From positions 1 to 64,000 of the forward strand of contig NZ_JAQRFN010000014.1 of the NCBI RefSeq assembly GCF_028598555.1: a stretch of DNA of 64,000 nt, in the 5' to 3' direction. The stretch is from Xenorhabdus anantnagensis (lineage in GTDB: Bacteria > Pseudomonadota > Gammaproteobacteria > Enterobacterales > Enterobacteriaceae). Below the pieces are notes generated by a model. It was given only the letters and a program-made list of their open reading frames with translations, was not told the origin of the DNA and ran no database searches. The translations under genes and the position numbers were made by a program. Positions within the stretch are counted from its first letter, which is position 1; every line of letters begins with the position of its first letter. Below, in pieces: positions 18,003 through 29,119 of the stretch.

Positions 18003-20351
18003 TTAACGTTTTTTATTAAAAGCAGCAGCCAGTGCATCACTCATGGCGCTGTTGGCTAAAGATGCAGAACCTGAACGCGAAGTATGGCGGTTTCTGCCAT
18101 TACCGTTGCGATTATTGCGGCCTTGATCATTGCGATCCTGACGGTTGTCACCTTGAGGCCGGCGTGCCTGAGTTTCACCCGGTTGCTCATCAAGACGCAT
18201 GGTCAGTGCAATACGCTTGCGGTTGAGGTCAACATCCATCACTTTCACTTTCACGATGTCGCCTGTTTTGACCACAGTGTGTGGATTCTCTACAAAACGA
18301 TCGGACAGTGAGGAGATATGAACCAAACCATCTTGATGGACGCCGATATCCACGAATGCACCGAAATTAGTCACGTTAGTCACAGTGCCTTCCAGAATCA
18401 TACCCGCTTGCAGGTCTTTCATGGTTTCAACACCATCGGCAAATGTGGCTGTTTTGAATTCAGGGCGTGGATCGCGGCCCGGTTTTTCCAGCTCTTTCAG
18501 AATATCGGTAACGGTCGGGATACCGAATTTTTCTGTTGTGAAATCCTGAGCATTCAAATTACGCAGAGTAGCAGGATTGCCCATCAAGTCAGGCAGGGTC
18601 TGCTCGATTGCTGTCAGGATTTTCTCAACCACCGGATAGGTTTCCGGGTGAACCGTTGAAGCATCCAGCGGGTTATCACCCTGATTAATGCGCAGGAAGC
18701 CAGCACATTGCAGGAAGGCTTTCGGCCCCAGACGATGGACTTTCAGCAGCTCGTCACGGTTATTGAAACGGCCATTTTCATCACGCCAGTTGACAACATT
18801 TTGGGCAACGGCACGGCTCAGGCCTGCAACGCGGGTCAGCAAGGCGACAGAAGCGGTGTTCAGGTCAACGCCGACGCCGTTTACACAGTCTTCAACCACG
18901 TTGTCCAGTTTTTTGGCAAGTTGGATCTGGCTGACATCATGCTGGTATTGACCAACACCGATAGATTTTGGTTCGATTTTCACCAGCTCAGCCAGCGGAT
19001 CTTGCAGGCGGCGAGCGATGGAAACAGCCCCACGCAGGGATACATCCAGATCAGGGAATTCTTGTGCAGCCAATTCAGAAGCGGAGTAAACGGAGGCACC
19101 TGCCTCGCTGACGATGACTTTCTGTGCCGTGACGTCAGGATACTGTTTCTGGATATTAGCGAAGAAACGTTCTGTTTCACGGGATGCCGTACCATTACCA
19201 ATGGCGACTAATTCCACCTGATGTTTGGTGCACAGGGCTGCGACGGTTGCAGCGGCTTTATTTTCCTGTCCGGTGTGCGGATAAATGGTATCGGTGGCAA
19301 TCAGTTTGCCCGTTGCATCAACAACGGCGACTTTTACCCCGGTACGCAAGCCCGGGTCCAATCCCATTGTTGCGCGCATGCCCGCAGGTGCAGCCATCAG
19401 CAGGTCATGCAGGTTACGGGCGAATACGTTGATGGCTTCATCTTCGGCTTTCTCGCGCAGTGTGCCCATCAGTTCGGTTTCCAGATGCAGCAGTACCTTG
19501 ATGCGCCATGTCCAGTTCACCACGGCCTTGCGCCAGTTGTCAGCAGGTGCATTGTTCAGGCGCAGGTTAAGGTGATCGGTAATAATTTGCTCGCAATAGC
19601 TCTCTTTTGGGGCTTCCTCAAACTGAGGATCGGCATTCAAAGACAGTTGCAGGATACCTTCATTGCGTCCACGGAACATGGCAAGAGCACGGTGAGAGGG
19701 AACAATCGCGATAGCTTCGTGGTGATCGAAATAATCGCTGAATTTGGCACCTTCTTCCTCTTTGCCTTCGACAACTTTGGCGACCAGATGGGCATTTTTC
19801 CATAGATATTCACGCACTTTCGCCAGCAAAGTTGCATCTTCGGCGAAACGCTCCATCAGGATATAACGTGCGCCGTCCAATGCCGCTTTGGTATCAGCAA
19901 CACCTTTATCTGTATCAATATAGGCAGCCGCCGCCAGTTCTGGCTCTTGTTGCGGATCTTGCCACAGCAGATCGGCCAGAGGCTCCAATCCGGCTTCAAT
20001 GGCTGTTTGTCCGCGGGTACGGCGTTTAGGCTTATAAGGTAAGTACAGGTCTTCCAGTTCGGTTTTGCTCTGCGTAGCGTTAATCGCTTCTGCAAGCTCG
20101 ACGGTTAACTTTCCCTGCTCCTCAATCGATTTCAGAATAGTCTGACGGCGGTTGGACAGTTCGCGCAGATAACCGAGGCGGTTTTCGAGCTGGCGGAGCT
20201 GCGTGTCATCTAGACCACCGGTGGCCTCTTTACGGTAACGGGCGATAAAGGGAACCGTATTTCCCTCATCGAGCAGAGTAATGGCGGCTAGGACTTGCTG
20301 TGGTTGAGCCTGTAGCTCACCGGCAATGATTCGACTTAAAGATTCATTCAT
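18003..20351 (-). CDS. yhgF: Tex (YhgF) transcription accessory protein
   Basis: A nucleic-acid-binding protein of about 782 aa. It has an N-terminal HTH/Tex domain ([32 protein letters not shown]), a YqgF/RuvC-like nuclease fold ([17 protein letters not shown]), helix-hairpin-helix repeats ([17 protein letters not shown]), and a C-terminal S1 RNA-binding domain ([28 protein letters not shown]). The tail is low-complexity and Arg/Asn/Gly-rich. I chose ATG 20351 because E. coli YhgF starts at the corresponding position; an in-frame ATG at 20390 would add 13 residues. Its position between feo and greB/ompR is the conserved enterobacterial order. Confidence 0.96.
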   Translation of the reverse strand: MNESLSRIIAGELQAQPQQVLAAITLLDEGNTVPFIARYRKEATGGLDDTQLRQLENRLGYLRELSNRRQTILKSIEEQGKLTVELAEAINATQSKTELEDLYLPYKPKRRTRGQTAIEAGLEPLADLLWQDPQQEPELAAAAYIDTDKGVADTKAALDGARYILMERFAEDATLLAKVREYLWKNAHLVAKVVEGKEEEGAKFSDYFDHHEAIAIVPSHRALAMFRGRNEGILQLSLNADPQFEEAPKESYCEQIITDHLNLRLNNAPADNWRKAVVNWTWRIKVLLHLETELMGTLREKAEDEAINVFARNLHDLLMAAPAGMRATMGLDPGLRTGVKVAVVDATGKLIATDTIYPHTGQENKAAATVAALCTKHQVELVAIGNGTASRETERFFANIQKQYPDVTAQKVIVSEAGASVYSASELAAQEFPDLDVSLRGAVSIARRLQDPLAELVKIEPKSIGVGQYQHDVSQIQLAKKLDNVVEDCVNGVGVDLNTASVALLTRVAGLSRAVAQNVVNWRDENGRFNNRDELLKVHRLGPKAFLQCAGFLRINQGDNPLDASTVHPETYPVVEKILTAIEQTLPDLMGNPATLRNLNAQDFTTEKFGIPTVTDILKELEKPGRDPRPEFKTATFADGVETMKDLQAGMILEGTVTNVTNFGAFVDIGVHQDGLVHISSLSDRFVENPHTVVKTGDIVKVKVMDVDLNRKRIALTMRLDEQPGETQARRPQGDNRQDRNDQGRNNRNGNGRNRHTSRSGSASLANSAMSDALAAAFNKKR

Positions 20352-20539
20352 GGTCTGTTTTTCTTCAACTTTCTTGGCGTCTGTAGACATCCTGAGACAT
20401 CATCAGACAGAGCCGGATAAAATCAAATTTCACCTGAAACAATATCGGCATGGTTCAAACTGGCTCCATTTATACGTGCTGAGCGCGATAATTTCCAGTT
20501 TAGCGCAATATTTCGGTCATATTGCGACAGAATTCATCA

Positions 20540-20623
20540 AATATCTTCTGGATTAAGATCGAATATCTTTTGGATTAAGATCGAATGTCTTCTGGATTGA
20601 GATAATGTCTTCTGGATTGAGAT
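20540..20623. repeat. Four-copy tandem repeat between tex and greB
   Basis: Four head-to-tail copies: AATATCTTCTGGATTAAGATCG (20540-20561), the same with one change (20562-20583), then two identical 20-bp copies of AATGTCTTCTGGATTGAGAT (20584-20603, 20604-20623). It lies in the shared promoter region of the divergent tex and greB genes, about 45 bp before the greB start. Confidence 0.9.
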
Positions 20624-20667
20624 ATAGTACTTCGCCATTAATCATCTTTTCTCAAGTGAGTTTTTTT

Positions 20668-21150
20668 ATGACCAAGAGTAACTATATTACCCGAGAAGGT
20701 TGGCATTCGCTTGATCAGGAACTGAAGTATCTCTGGAAAATTGAACGTCCTAAAGTCACTCAGGCTGTTTCAGATGCTGCTTTGTTAGGGGACCGTTCAG
20801 AGAATGCAGAGTATATTTATGGTAAAAAAAGATTAAGAGAAATTGACCGTCGTGTGCGTTTTTTGTCCAAGCGGCTGGATGTATTGCAAATTGTCGATCC
20901 TGATCCGCGACAAGAAGGGAAAGTCTTTTTTGGGGCATGGGTAAAAGTTGAAAACGAGAAAGAAGAAGAACACATTTTTCGTTTGGTAGGGCCGGATGAG
21001 TTCGATCCTGCCAAGAAGTGGATTTCCATTGATTCTCCGGTGGCAAGAGCGCTGCTTGGTAAGCAGATTGATGATGAAGTTACGGTGATGACACCTAATG
21101 GTATGGCGACTTACTGGATATTGGAAATTGCTTACCAGCCTTTGACATAA
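20668..21150 (+). CDS. greB: GreB transcript cleavage factor
   Basis: A 160-aa RNA polymerase secondary-channel factor that stimulates cleavage of backtracked transcripts. The N-terminal coiled coil carries the acidic tip LLGDRSENAEYIYGKKRLREIDRR, with the catalytic acidic pair in GDRSENAEY; the C-terminal FKBP-like domain contains QEGKVFFGAWV and SIDSPVARALLGK. The start is ATG 20668 (MTKSNYITREGW), matching E. coli GreB; an extended upstream frame runs into the tandem repeat and is unlikely. Confidence 0.96.
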   Translation: MTKSNYITREGWHSLDQELKYLWKIERPKVTQAVSDAALLGDRSENAEYIYGKKRLREIDRRVRFLSKRLDVLQIVDPDPRQEGKVFFGAWVKVENEKEEEHIFRLVGPDEFDPAKKWISIDSPVARALLGKQIDDEVTVMTPNGMATYWILEIAYQPLT

Positions 21151-21355
21151 GTTACAGTGATTGCTCAGTGGAAATAGGAAGAACGCAATAGAGAAAACAA
21201 TAATTGGGAGAACAAGAATAGAAAACCTAAACATAAGCAATAGTTGCCAATGCCGTGAGTGGCCTTAAAATACACGCGGCTAGTCTCTATTGAAGTATGG
21301 GTTTTCTGTGAAGGTAATGGATGTTACGGGCATGGAGCATCCTGGGAGCTGAAAC

Positions 21356-22075
21356 ATGCAAGAGAGTTATAAGATCCTTGTTGTTGATGATGATATGCGC
21401 TTGCGGGCGTTGTTGGAACGCTATTTGTCCGAACAGGGATTTCAAGTGCGTAGCGCAGCAAATGCAGAACAGATGGATCGTTTATTGACCAGAGAGTCCA
21501 TTCAATTGATTGTTCTGGATTTAATGTTGCCGGGCGAAGATGGGTTGTCTATTTGTCGAAGGTTGAGAAGTCAGCATAACTCGATTCCGATCATCATGGT
21601 GTCCGCGAAAGGAGAAGAGGTTGATCGGATTGTTGGTCTTGAAATTGGCGCTGATGATTATCTTGCCAAGCCTTTTAACCCGCGTGAATTGTTGGCACGC
21701 ATGCGTGCTGTCTTGCGGCGACAGACGCATGAATTGCCGGGAGCGCCGGCATCAGATGATGCGGTGATTAGTTTCGGGAAATTTAAACTTGATCTCGGAA
21801 CACGTGAAATGTTTCACCAAGATGAGTTGTTGCCTTTGACCAGTGGGGAGTTTTCCGTGCTGAAAGTGTTGGTTTCTCATCCGCGGGAGCCATTATCACG
21901 GGATAAGTTGATGAGCTTGGCTCGGGGACGAGAATATGGCGCAATGGAACGCTCCATTGATGTACAGGTTTCCCGCCTGCGTCGCCTGATTGAAGAAGAT
22001 CCTGCCCATCCGCGTTATATCCAGACGGTTTGGGGATTGGGATACGTTTTTGTCCCTGATGGAAGCAAGGTATGA
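21356..22075 (+). CDS. ompR: OmpR response regulator
   Basis: A 239-aa osmoregulator of porin and other genes. Receiver domain: [16 protein letters not shown] with the phosphorylation site D55 in [13 protein letters not shown], and [17 protein letters not shown]. The C-terminal winged-helix domain includes [12 protein letters not shown] and [34 protein letters not shown]. It overlaps envZ by four bases (ATGA). GGGAG precedes the start. Confidence 0.98.
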   Translation: MQESYKILVVDDDMRLRALLERYLSEQGFQVRSAANAEQMDRLLTRESIQLIVLDLMLPGEDGLSICRRLRSQHNSIPIIMVSAKGEEVDRIVGLEIGADDYLAKPFNPRELLARMRAVLRRQTHELPGAPASDDAVISFGKFKLDLGTREMFHQDELLPLTSGEFSVLKVLVSHPREPLSRDKLMSLARGREYGAMERSIDVQVSRLRRLIEEDPAHPRYIQTVWGLGYVFVPDGSKV

Positions 22076-23184
22076 AAAGGCCTTGGTTTTCCTATGTTCT
22101 ATACCTGATGCTGGGCAGCCTGCTGTTCAGCTCTCTGATCACTTTATTGCTGGTGACGTTCGAAAAACTCTCTTTCAGCGCGATATTTCCTTATCTCTTT
22201 ATCAGTGTCTTTGTGGTGGGACTATCACTATTCGCGGTGTTCCGGCGGTATTTCGCTATCCCGAAATGCACATTGAAAGCCATGCAGAAAGCAGTCATTG
22301 ACATGGAAAAAGGAAGAAAAGTGTCACCGTTGCCTGAAAAGGGAACACCCGCCATCCGTTCTGTTATTAGAGCACTTAACCAATTGTCGGTAGCGCTGAA
22401 ATCACAGGAAAGTGATCGGGCGGTATTGATGGCTGGAGTGAGTCATGATTTGCGCACTCCGCTTACTCGTATTCGTCTGGCGATGGAAATGATGGAGGGA
22501 AAAGATGATTTTCTGACAGATTCTATCCATCGGGATATTGAAGAGTGCAATATCATGATTGATCAGTTCATTGATTATCAGCGGACGGGACAGGATATGC
22601 CATTCACATGCTGTGAATTGAATGAGCTGCTTGAAGACGTGATCGGGGCAGAACAACGTTGTATGTCAAATGTAGACAATATGACAGATAGAGATATCGA
22701 GAATCGCTTATCTCAAGATCCGATTTTTATTTTAGCTCATCCCCTTTCCATCAAGCGTGTATTAGTCAATATGTTCACTAACGCCCGACGTTATGGCAAT
22801 GGATGGATTCGAATCAGTAGCGGCTCAACAGAAAAATTTGGCTGGTTTCAGGTTGAGGATAACGGCGCTGGAATAACGAAAGAAGAAGCCACGATTTTGT
22901 TCCAGCCCTTTAAGCAAGGCGTTCGGGCTAGCGGCATCTGTAGTAGTGGTGACGTGAGTAGTGGTGGAGTGAGTAATGGTGGAGCAGGATTGGGGCTTGC
23001 GATCATCCACCGGATCATTTGCATCCACGGTGGGAGTATTCAGGTGGGGAGCAGTGAAAAAGAGGGGCTATCCATTCGCGTATATATTCCATTGAGTGCA
23101 GCATTGAACAAATCATTGAAAGTGGAAAAATTGAAAATGCAGAATAAGGTTCTGCCAAAACGTCCTGTCATAAAAATGTCATAA
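22072..23184 (+). CDS. envZ: EnvZ sensor histidine kinase, short form without periplasmic domain
   Basis: Inner-membrane kinase for OmpR, 370 aa against 450 in E. coli. Two membrane segments (~6-30 and ~34-57) are separated by only a few residues, so the large periplasmic domain is missing; a shortened EnvZ is known from Xenorhabdus. HAMP-like linker, H-box [12 protein letters not shown] (H125), N-box [13 protein letters not shown]1 VEDNGAGI and G2 [11 protein letters not shown] are intact. Just before G2 an insertion of pentapeptide repeats ([15 protein letters not shown]) is encoded by a 15-bp tandem repeat at 22939-22983. The C-terminus has a basic extension ([16 protein letters not shown]). 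The stop codon lies in a Pho box for the next operon. Confidence 0.96.
   Translation: MKRPWFSYVLYLMLGSLLFSSLITLLLVTFEKLSFSAIFPYLFISVFVVGLSLFAVFRRYFAIPKCTLKAMQKAVIDMEKGRKVSPLPEKGTPAIRSVIRALNQLSVALKSQESDRAVLMAGVSHDLRTPLTRIRLAMEMMEGKDDFLTDSIHRDIEECNIMIDQFIDYQRTGQDMPFTCCELNELLEDVIGAEQRCMSNVDNMTDRDIENRLSQDPIFILAHPLSIKRVLVNMFTNARRYGNGWIRISSGSTEKFGWFQVEDNGAGITKEEATILFQPFKQGVRASGICSSGDVSSGGVSNGGAGLGLAIIHRIICIHGGSIQVGSSEKEGLSIRVYIPLSAALNKSLKVEKLKMQNKVLPKRPVIKMS
22939..22983 (+). repeat. 15-bp tandem repeat inside envZ
   Basis: Three in-frame units: TGTAGTAGTGGTGAC (22939-22953), GTGAGTAGTGGTGGA (22954-22968), GTGAGTAATGGTGGA (22969-22983). They code for [10 protein letters not shown] and VSNGG, in the ATP-lid region just before the G2 box. 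Confidence 0.85.
23165..23182 (+). promoter_or_regulatory. Pho box for pstS, inside the end of envZ
   Basis: CTGTCATAAAAATGTCAT matches the PhoB consensus CTGTCATAWAWCTGTCAY at nearly all positions, with the two direct CTGTCA/TGTCA repeats 11 bp apart. It overlaps the last codons and stop of envZ and lies about 130 bp before pstS. A further TTGTCATTG at 23199 may be an additional half-site. Confidence 0.85.
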
Positions 23185-23313
23185 TTTATACATTGTATTG
23201 TCATTGAATTCATTTACTTTCCTTCATGATTCATTTTTTAACCTAAAATCAAATTGTCAGCCATGCTTGGCATTTATTTTTAATTAATGATGCGTATCCC
23301 AGTAGGAGGGAAT

Positions 23314-24354
23314 ATGAAATCAATGCATACCACCGTGGCGAGCATCATGGCCGCTGTATTTGCCATGACATCCCTGTCTTCATTTGCTGCCACCAGCTTG
23401 ACGGGGGCAGGCGCGACATTTCCAGCACCGATATATACCAAGTGGGCAGATTCTTATCAGAAAGAAACGGGCAATAAAATCAATTATCAAGGCATCGGTT
23501 CTTCTGGTGGTGTAAAACAGATTATTGCCAATACTGTTGATTTTGGCGCATCTGATGCCCCTCTTGCTGATGAAAAATTGGCGGCTGATGGGCTATTCCA
23601 GTTCCCGACGGTAATCGGTGGTATTGTGCTGGTGGTGAACATTTCTGGTATTAAATTTGGTCAGTTGGTTCTGGATGGTAAAACCCTTGGTGACATCTAT
23701 CTGGGGAATATCAAGAAATGGAATGACCCCGCGATTGTAAAACTGAACCCAAATATCAAACTGCCGGATCAAAACATTGCCGTGGTTCGTCGAGCAGATG
23801 GATCAGGGACTTCCTACGTTTTCACGAGTTATCTATCTAAAGTTAACAGCGATTGGAAACAAAAAGTCGGGGCAGGCACGACCGTCAAATGGCCAACCGG
23901 ATTAGGCGGAAAAGGCAATGATGGGATTGCGGCGTTTGTTCAGCGTCTGCCCGGCTCAATTGGTTATGTCGAATATGCCTATGCAAAGCAGAATAACCTT
24001 GCTTATACCAAATTAGTTTCAACGGATGGCGCAATAGTCGCGCCTACCGCAGAAAATTTCAGTGCAGCGGCCAAAGGTGCAGATTGGAGCAGTAGCTTTG
24101 CTCAGGATCTGACAAACCAAAAAGGCGATAATGCATGGCCAATAACTTCCACTACATTCATTCTCATCCATAAACAACAGGCAAATGCCGCGAATGGTAC
24201 TGAAGTTCTGAAATTCTTCGATTGGGCTTATGACAAAGGCAAAAAACAGGCGCAAGATCTGGATTATGCGGCTCTGCCGAAAGAAGTGATCAGCCAGGTA
24301 CGTGCAGCATGGAAGAGCAACATCAAAGACAGCAGTGGCAAACCGCTATATTAA
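23314..24354 (+). CDS. pstS: PstS, phosphate-binding periplasmic protein
   Basis: A 346-aa high-affinity phosphate receptor, the same length as E. coli PstS. A signal peptide (basic start, hydrophobic core, SSFAA cleavage region) is followed by the mature start [20 protein letters not shown]. Phosphate-contacting motifs [22 protein letters not shown] and [12 protein letters not shown] are present. The start ATG at 23314 has a strong AGGAGGG upstream. It is the first gene of pstSCAB-phoU and is preceded by a Pho box. Confidence 0.98.
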   Translation: MKSMHTTVASIMAAVFAMTSLSSFAATSLTGAGATFPAPIYTKWADSYQKETGNKINYQGIGSSGGVKQIIANTVDFGASDAPLADEKLAADGLFQFPTVIGGIVLVVNISGIKFGQLVLDGKTLGDIYLGNIKKWNDPAIVKLNPNIKLPDQNIAVVRRADGSGTSYVFTSYLSKVNSDWKQKVGAGTTVKWPTGLGGKGNDGIAAFVQRLPGSIGYVEYAYAKQNNLAYTKLVSTDGAIVAPTAENFSAAAKGADWSSSFAQDLTNQKGDNAWPITSTTFILIHKQQANAANGTEVLKFFDWAYDKGKKQAQDLDYAALPKEVISQVRAAWKSNIKDSSGKPLY

Positions 24355-24394
24355 ATTTTCCTATCACCGCCGTGAATTGGCAGTTATAAAATCT

Positions 24395-24412
24395 CCCCCT
24401 TTATCAAGGGGG
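24395..24412 (+). promoter_or_regulatory. Stem-loop at the pstC ribosome-binding site
   Basis: A perfect 7-bp stem with a tetraloop: CCCCCTT (24395-24401), TATC, AAGGGGG (24406-24412). The 3' arm is the only Shine-Dalgarno-like sequence before pstC, so folding could limit pstC translation relative to the abundant PstS; it may also protect the pstS mRNA 3' end. Confidence 0.65.
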
Positions 24413-24424
24413 AAATAACCCAAA

Positions 24425-25396
24425 ATGAGAATTAAACGTATGGCCGAACGTAAAACGGCACTGAAAGCACCGAGTAAAAATGGCGACATTATTTTCAGCG
24501 CTCTGGTGAGATTGGCGGCGTTGCTGACGTTGTTCCTGCTGGGAGGCATTATCATTTCGCTGATCATTGCTTCTTGGCCGAGTATACAAACATTTGGTTT
24601 TGCTTTCTTGTGGAACAAAGATTGGGATGCGCCTGCGGACGTGTTTGGTGCATTGGTGCCGATTTATGGCACATTGATGACATCATTAATTGCCTTGATT
24701 ATTGCAGTTCCGGTGAGTTTTGGCATCGCCCTGTTTCTGACGGAATTGTCTCCTAATTGGTTGAAACGTCCGTTGGGTGTGGCTATTGAGCTATTGGCAG
24801 CGATCCCCAGTATTGTTTATGGCATGTGGGGGCTGTTTGTTTTTGCTCCATTATTTGCCACGTATTTCCAGCAACCCGTCGGTAATGTGCTTTCGAGCCT
24901 TCCCATCGTGGGCGAGTTGTTCTCTGGCCCAGCCTTTGGCATTGGCATTCTGGCAGCAGGTGTCATTCTTGCCATCATGATTATTCCCTATATCGCCTCT
25001 GTAATGCGTGATGTGTTTGAACAAACCCCCGTGATGATGAAAGAGTCTGCCTATGGCATCGGTTGTACAACATGGGAAGTGATTTGGCATATCGTCTTGC
25101 CTTATACCAGGAATGGTGTAATTGGTGGCGTAATGTTGGGGCTTGGTCGGGCATTGGGAGAAACAATGGCTGTTACCTTTATTATTGGTAATACCTACCA
25201 ATTGGATAGTTTGTCTCTGTACATGCCGGGGAACAGTATCACCTCCGCATTGGCGAATGAATTTGCTGAGGCTGAATCTGGCCTGCATACCGCCGCATTG
25301 ATGGAACTGGGGCTGATTTTGTTTGTAATCACCTTTATTGTGTTGGCATTGTCGAAATTGATGATTATGCGTCTGGCAAAAAATGAGGGGCGCTGA
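24425..25396 (+). CDS. pstC: PstC, phosphate ABC permease
   Basis: Inner-membrane subunit, about 323 aa (E. coli 319), with six membrane segments and the conserved blocks [36 protein letters not shown] and the EAA loop around [21 protein letters not shown] second possible start is ATG 24440 ([11 protein letters not shown]), which aligns better with E. coli PstC. A stem-loop masks the ribosome-binding region. Confidence 0.97.
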   Translation: MRIKRMAERKTALKAPSKNGDIIFSALVRLAALLTLFLLGGIIISLIIASWPSIQTFGFAFLWNKDWDAPADVFGALVPIYGTLMTSLIALIIAVPVSFGIALFLTELSPNWLKRPLGVAIELLAAIPSIVYGMWGLFVFAPLFATYFQQPVGNVLSSLPIVGELFSGPAFGIGILAAGVILAIMIIPYIASVMRDVFEQTPVMMKESAYGIGCTTWEVIWHIVLPYTRNGVIGGVMLGLGRALGETMAVTFIIGNTYQLDSLSLYMPGNSITSALANEFAEAESGLHTAALMELGLILFVITFIVLALSKLMIMRLAKNEGR

Positions 25397-25397
25397 G

Positions 25398-26306
25398 ATG
25401 ACAACCATCAATAAGCAACCATCAGGTTTAGTTGGTGCAGTTAGCGAAGCGGACATAAAAAGTCGCCGCCGTATGCAGTCATGGCGTCGTCAGAAAAATC
25501 GGTTGGCCCTGATGTTATCCATGGCGACGATGGCATTCGGTTTATTCTGGCTGAGTTGGATTTTAATCTCCACCGTGACTAAAGGCATCGATGGTATGTC
25601 TTTGGCGTTGTTTACTGAAATGACGCCACCACCCAATACAGAGGGCGGAGGGCTGGCAAACGCCATTGTTGGTAGTGGCTTGCTGATCTTCTGGGCGACG
25701 GTATTTGGTACGCCGTTGGGGATTATGGCGGGGATTTATCTGGCGGAATATGGTCGCCGCTCATGGCTGGCAGAAACCATTCGCTTTATTAATGACATCC
25801 TGCTTTCAGCACCTTCGATTGTTGTCGGGTTGTTTGTCTACACAGTTGTAGTCGCGAAAGTGCAACACTTTTCCGGTTGGGCAGGAGTAATTGCTCTGGC
25901 GTTGTTGCAGATCCCTATTGTTATTCGTACGACGGAGAACATGCTGAAACTGGTGCCGGATAACCTGCGCGAAGCTGCTTATGCATTGGGAACACCAAAA
26001 TGGAAAATGATCTCAGCCATTACGTTGAAGGCGTCGATATCAGGCATTATTACCGGAGTATTGCTGGCCATTGCCCGTATTGCGGGTGAAACGGCTCCAC
26101 TGCTGTTCACTTCGCTTTCCAACCAGTTCTGGAGCACCGATCTCAGCCAGCCGATTGCAAATTTACCTGTTACTATTTTCAAGTTTGCCATGAGTCCCTT
26201 TGCTGACTGGCAACAGCTGGCATGGGCGGGCGTATTGCTGATCACTCTGTGTGTACTGTTGATTAACATTGTGGCGCGTGCGCTGTTTGCGAAGAAAAAG
26301 CACTAA
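25398..26306 (+). CDS. pstA: PstA, phosphate ABC permease
   Basis: The second inner-membrane subunit, about 302 aa (E. coli 296), with six membrane segments and the motifs [52 protein letters not shown]. The ATG at 25398 lies 1 bp after the pstC stop, with GAGGGG inside the pstC end. It pairs with PstC to form the phosphate channel. Confidence 0.97.
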   Translation: MTTINKQPSGLVGAVSEADIKSRRRMQSWRRQKNRLALMLSMATMAFGLFWLSWILISTVTKGIDGMSLALFTEMTPPPNTEGGGLANAIVGSGLLIFWATVFGTPLGIMAGIYLAEYGRRSWLAETIRFINDILLSAPSIVVGLFVYTVVVAKVQHFSGWAGVIALALLQIPIVIRTTENMLKLVPDNLREAAYALGTPKWKMISAITLKASISGIITGVLLAIARIAGETAPLLFTSLSNQFWSTDLSQPIANLPVTIFKFAMSPFADWQQLAWAGVLLITLCVLLINIVARALFAKKKH

Positions 26307-26399
26307 TATTTATTCAAACCTGCATTTTTAACATGCCATTCCTCGATACTCGATGAAATATTCGATGGAATAAAAGCATGAAAGGTATTAAAGAGATAA

Positions 26400-27242
<843 letters not shown>

Positions 27243-27259
27243 TATGGGGATAGCATAAG

Positions 27260-27976
27260 ATGGACAATCTGAATCTCAGCAAACACATCTCTGGTCAGTT
27301 CACCGCTGAACTGGAGCATATTCGTACAGAATTGATGACAATGGGTGGGCTGGTGGAAGAACAGCTCAGTAAAGCAATTCTGGCGATGCACAACCAAGAT
27401 GAAGTGTTGGCACAGCAAGTGATTGAAGATGATCAAAAGGTCAATATGATGGAAGTGGCGATTGATGAGGCTTGTGTCCGCATCATCGCAAAGCGCCAGC
27501 CGACAGCCAGTGACCTGCGTCTGATCATGGTTATTTCAAAAACCATTGCTGAACTGGAGCGCATTGGTGATGTTGCCAATAAGATTTGTCAGACCGCGCT
27601 TGAAAAGTTTTCACATCAACACCAATTCTTGCTGGTCAGTTTGGAAGCACTGGGGCGCCATACTATCCAAATGTTGCATGATGTGCTGGATGCTTTTGCC
27701 CGCATGGATCTGGAAGAGGCTATCCGTATCTATCGTGAAGACAAAAAAGTTGATCAGGAATATGAAAGCATTGTTCGTCAGCTAATGACTTATATGATGG
27801 AAGATCCCAGAACGATTCCGAATATTATGACGGCTCTTTTTTGTGCCCGCTCTATTGAGCGCATTGGTGATCGTTGCCAGAATATTTGTGAATTTATTTT
27901 CTATTACGTCAAGGGACAGGATTTCCGCCATGTTGGTGGTGATAAGCTGGAAAAATTGCTTACCCAAAAAGAATAA
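27260..27976 (+). CDS. phoU: PhoU, negative regulator of phosphate signalling
   Basis: A cytoplasmic 238-aa helical protein that couples PstSCAB activity to PhoR. Two repeats of the PhoU metal-binding signature are visible: [13 protein letters not shown] and [16 protein letters not shown]. The start is 17 bp after pstB; a terminator follows. It completes the pst operon in the standard order. Confidence 0.97.
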   Translation: MDNLNLSKHISGQFTAELEHIRTELMTMGGLVEEQLSKAILAMHNQDEVLAQQVIEDDQKVNMMEVAIDEACVRIIAKRQPTASDLRLIMVISKTIAELERIGDVANKICQTALEKFSHQHQFLLVSLEALGRHTIQMLHDVLDAFARMDLEEAIRIYREDKKVDQEYESIVRQLMTYMMEDPRTIPNIMTALFCARSIERIGDRCQNICEFIFYYVKGQDFRHVGGDKLEKLLTQKE

Positions 27977-27993
27977 ATTTTTAATTACCTGAA

Positions 27994-28027
27994 ACGCTGG
28001 TGTTTTTTCTCCAGCGCTTTCTTTTTT
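27994..28027 (+). terminator. Terminator of the pst–phoU operon
   Basis: The stem CGCTGG (27995-28000) / CCAGCG (28011-28016), extended by flanking AA/TT pairs, is followed by a run containing CTTTCTTTTTT. Confidence 0.8.
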
Positions 28028-28135
28028 ATATTCTATATAATTATAAATATAGCATTTTATATTATTTCATGTGCTATATCGAAATTGATAGCTTTTGTTG
28101 GTCATATAAAAATTAATAACCAACAGGGGTGTACA

Positions 28136-28981
28136 ATGAAGATTCGCAATAAATCTCGCGTAGCGGTGACGGCTTTGCTGACCAGCTTGGCACTGGTTTC
28201 AGGTGTGGCAAAGGCTGATAAACTTGATGACATTAAAAAAGCTGGCACAGTACGCATTGCGGTATTTGACAGTAACCCACCGTTTGGTTTTATTGATCCT
28301 CAGACGAAAAAATTGGCAGGCTATGATGTGGATATCGCCAATGCAATTGCCAATGATTTGGGCGTAAAGTTGGAACTGCGACCAACGAATCCAGCAAACC
28401 GAATTCCTCTGCTTTCTTCCAAGAAAATTGACTTAATTGCCGCTAACTTCACTGTCACTGACGAACGTGCAAAACAAGTTGATTTCTCCATTCCTTATTT
28501 TGCGACTGGTCAGAAATTCATTGCCCGTAAAGGTATTCTGACTAATCCGGATGATATTGCCAAACTGCGTATTGGTGCAGATAAAGGAACTGTGCAGGAA
28601 ATTACTCTGCGTGAGCGCTATCCAACAGCAAAAGTTATCTCTTATGACGATACACCGCTGGCATTTGCAGCCCTGAGAAATGGTAATGTTCAGGCGATCA
28701 CGCAGGATGACGCGAAATTGGTTGGCTTGCTGGCAAACGTCCCAGAAGCTCAGAAAGCAGATTTTGAAATTTCACCGTTCAGTATTACCCGCGAATATCA
28801 GGCGGTAGCGGCTTCCAAAGGAGAAGGGCGTCTGGTTAATACGGTTAATCAGACCTTACTGAAATTGGAAAAAGAGGGTGAAGCAGAGAAAATCTATAAC
28901 CGTTGGTTTGGCCCGGAAACTAAATCTGCCCAGCCGCGTGGTGATTTTAAATTTGCACCGTTAGAGAGTCAGGCAAAATAG
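28136..28981 (+). CDS. Polar amino-acid ABC transporter, periplasmic binding protein
   Basis: A 281-aa solute-binding protein of family 3. A cleavable signal peptide (MKIRNKSRVAVTALLTSLAL, then VSGVAKA) precedes DKLDDIKKAGTVRIAV, the usual mature start. Motifs: SNPPFGFIDPQTKKLAGYDVDIA and IDLIAANFTVTDERAKQVDFSIPYF. The ATG at 28136 follows CAGGGG. Two permease genes follow. Specificity is probably glutamate/aspartate or another polar amino acid, unproven. Confidence 0.92.
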   Translation: MKIRNKSRVAVTALLTSLALVSGVAKADKLDDIKKAGTVRIAVFDSNPPFGFIDPQTKKLAGYDVDIANAIANDLGVKLELRPTNPANRIPLLSSKKIDLIAANFTVTDERAKQVDFSIPYFATGQKFIARKGILTNPDDIAKLRIGADKGTVQEITLRERYPTAKVISYDDTPLAFAALRNGNVQAITQDDAKLVGLLANVPEAQKADFEISPFSITREYQAVAASKGEGRLVNTVNQTLLKLEKEGEAEKIYNRWFGPETKSAQPRGDFKFAPLESQAK

Positions 28982-29059
28982 TAACTTTAATTTAGCGGTT
29001 TCTGCTTAGTGCTGTTTTTTTAAAAAACACAGATTGATTGAAAAACAAAGACTGAAATT

Positions 29060-29079
29060 AGCCCCGTGATCTCGGGGCT
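29060..29079 (+). terminator. Hairpin between binding-protein and permease genes
   Basis: A GC-rich 7-bp stem AGCCCCG (29060-29066) / CGGGGCT (29073-29079), followed by TTGCCGCTTTTTTA. It probably acts as a partial terminator or mRNA stabiliser that keeps the binding protein in excess over the permeases. Confidence 0.7.
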
Positions 29080-29119
29080 TTGCCGCTTTTTTATGCGGTG
29101 TGTTGATGTGGTGAATGAT

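Noticed and set aside
19221..19805. A 194-codon plus-strand open frame opposite tex, and several others nearby
   Set aside because: tex is unmistakable on the minus strand, and these frames have no ribosome-binding site or recognisable protein; they are shadows of a GC-richer gene.
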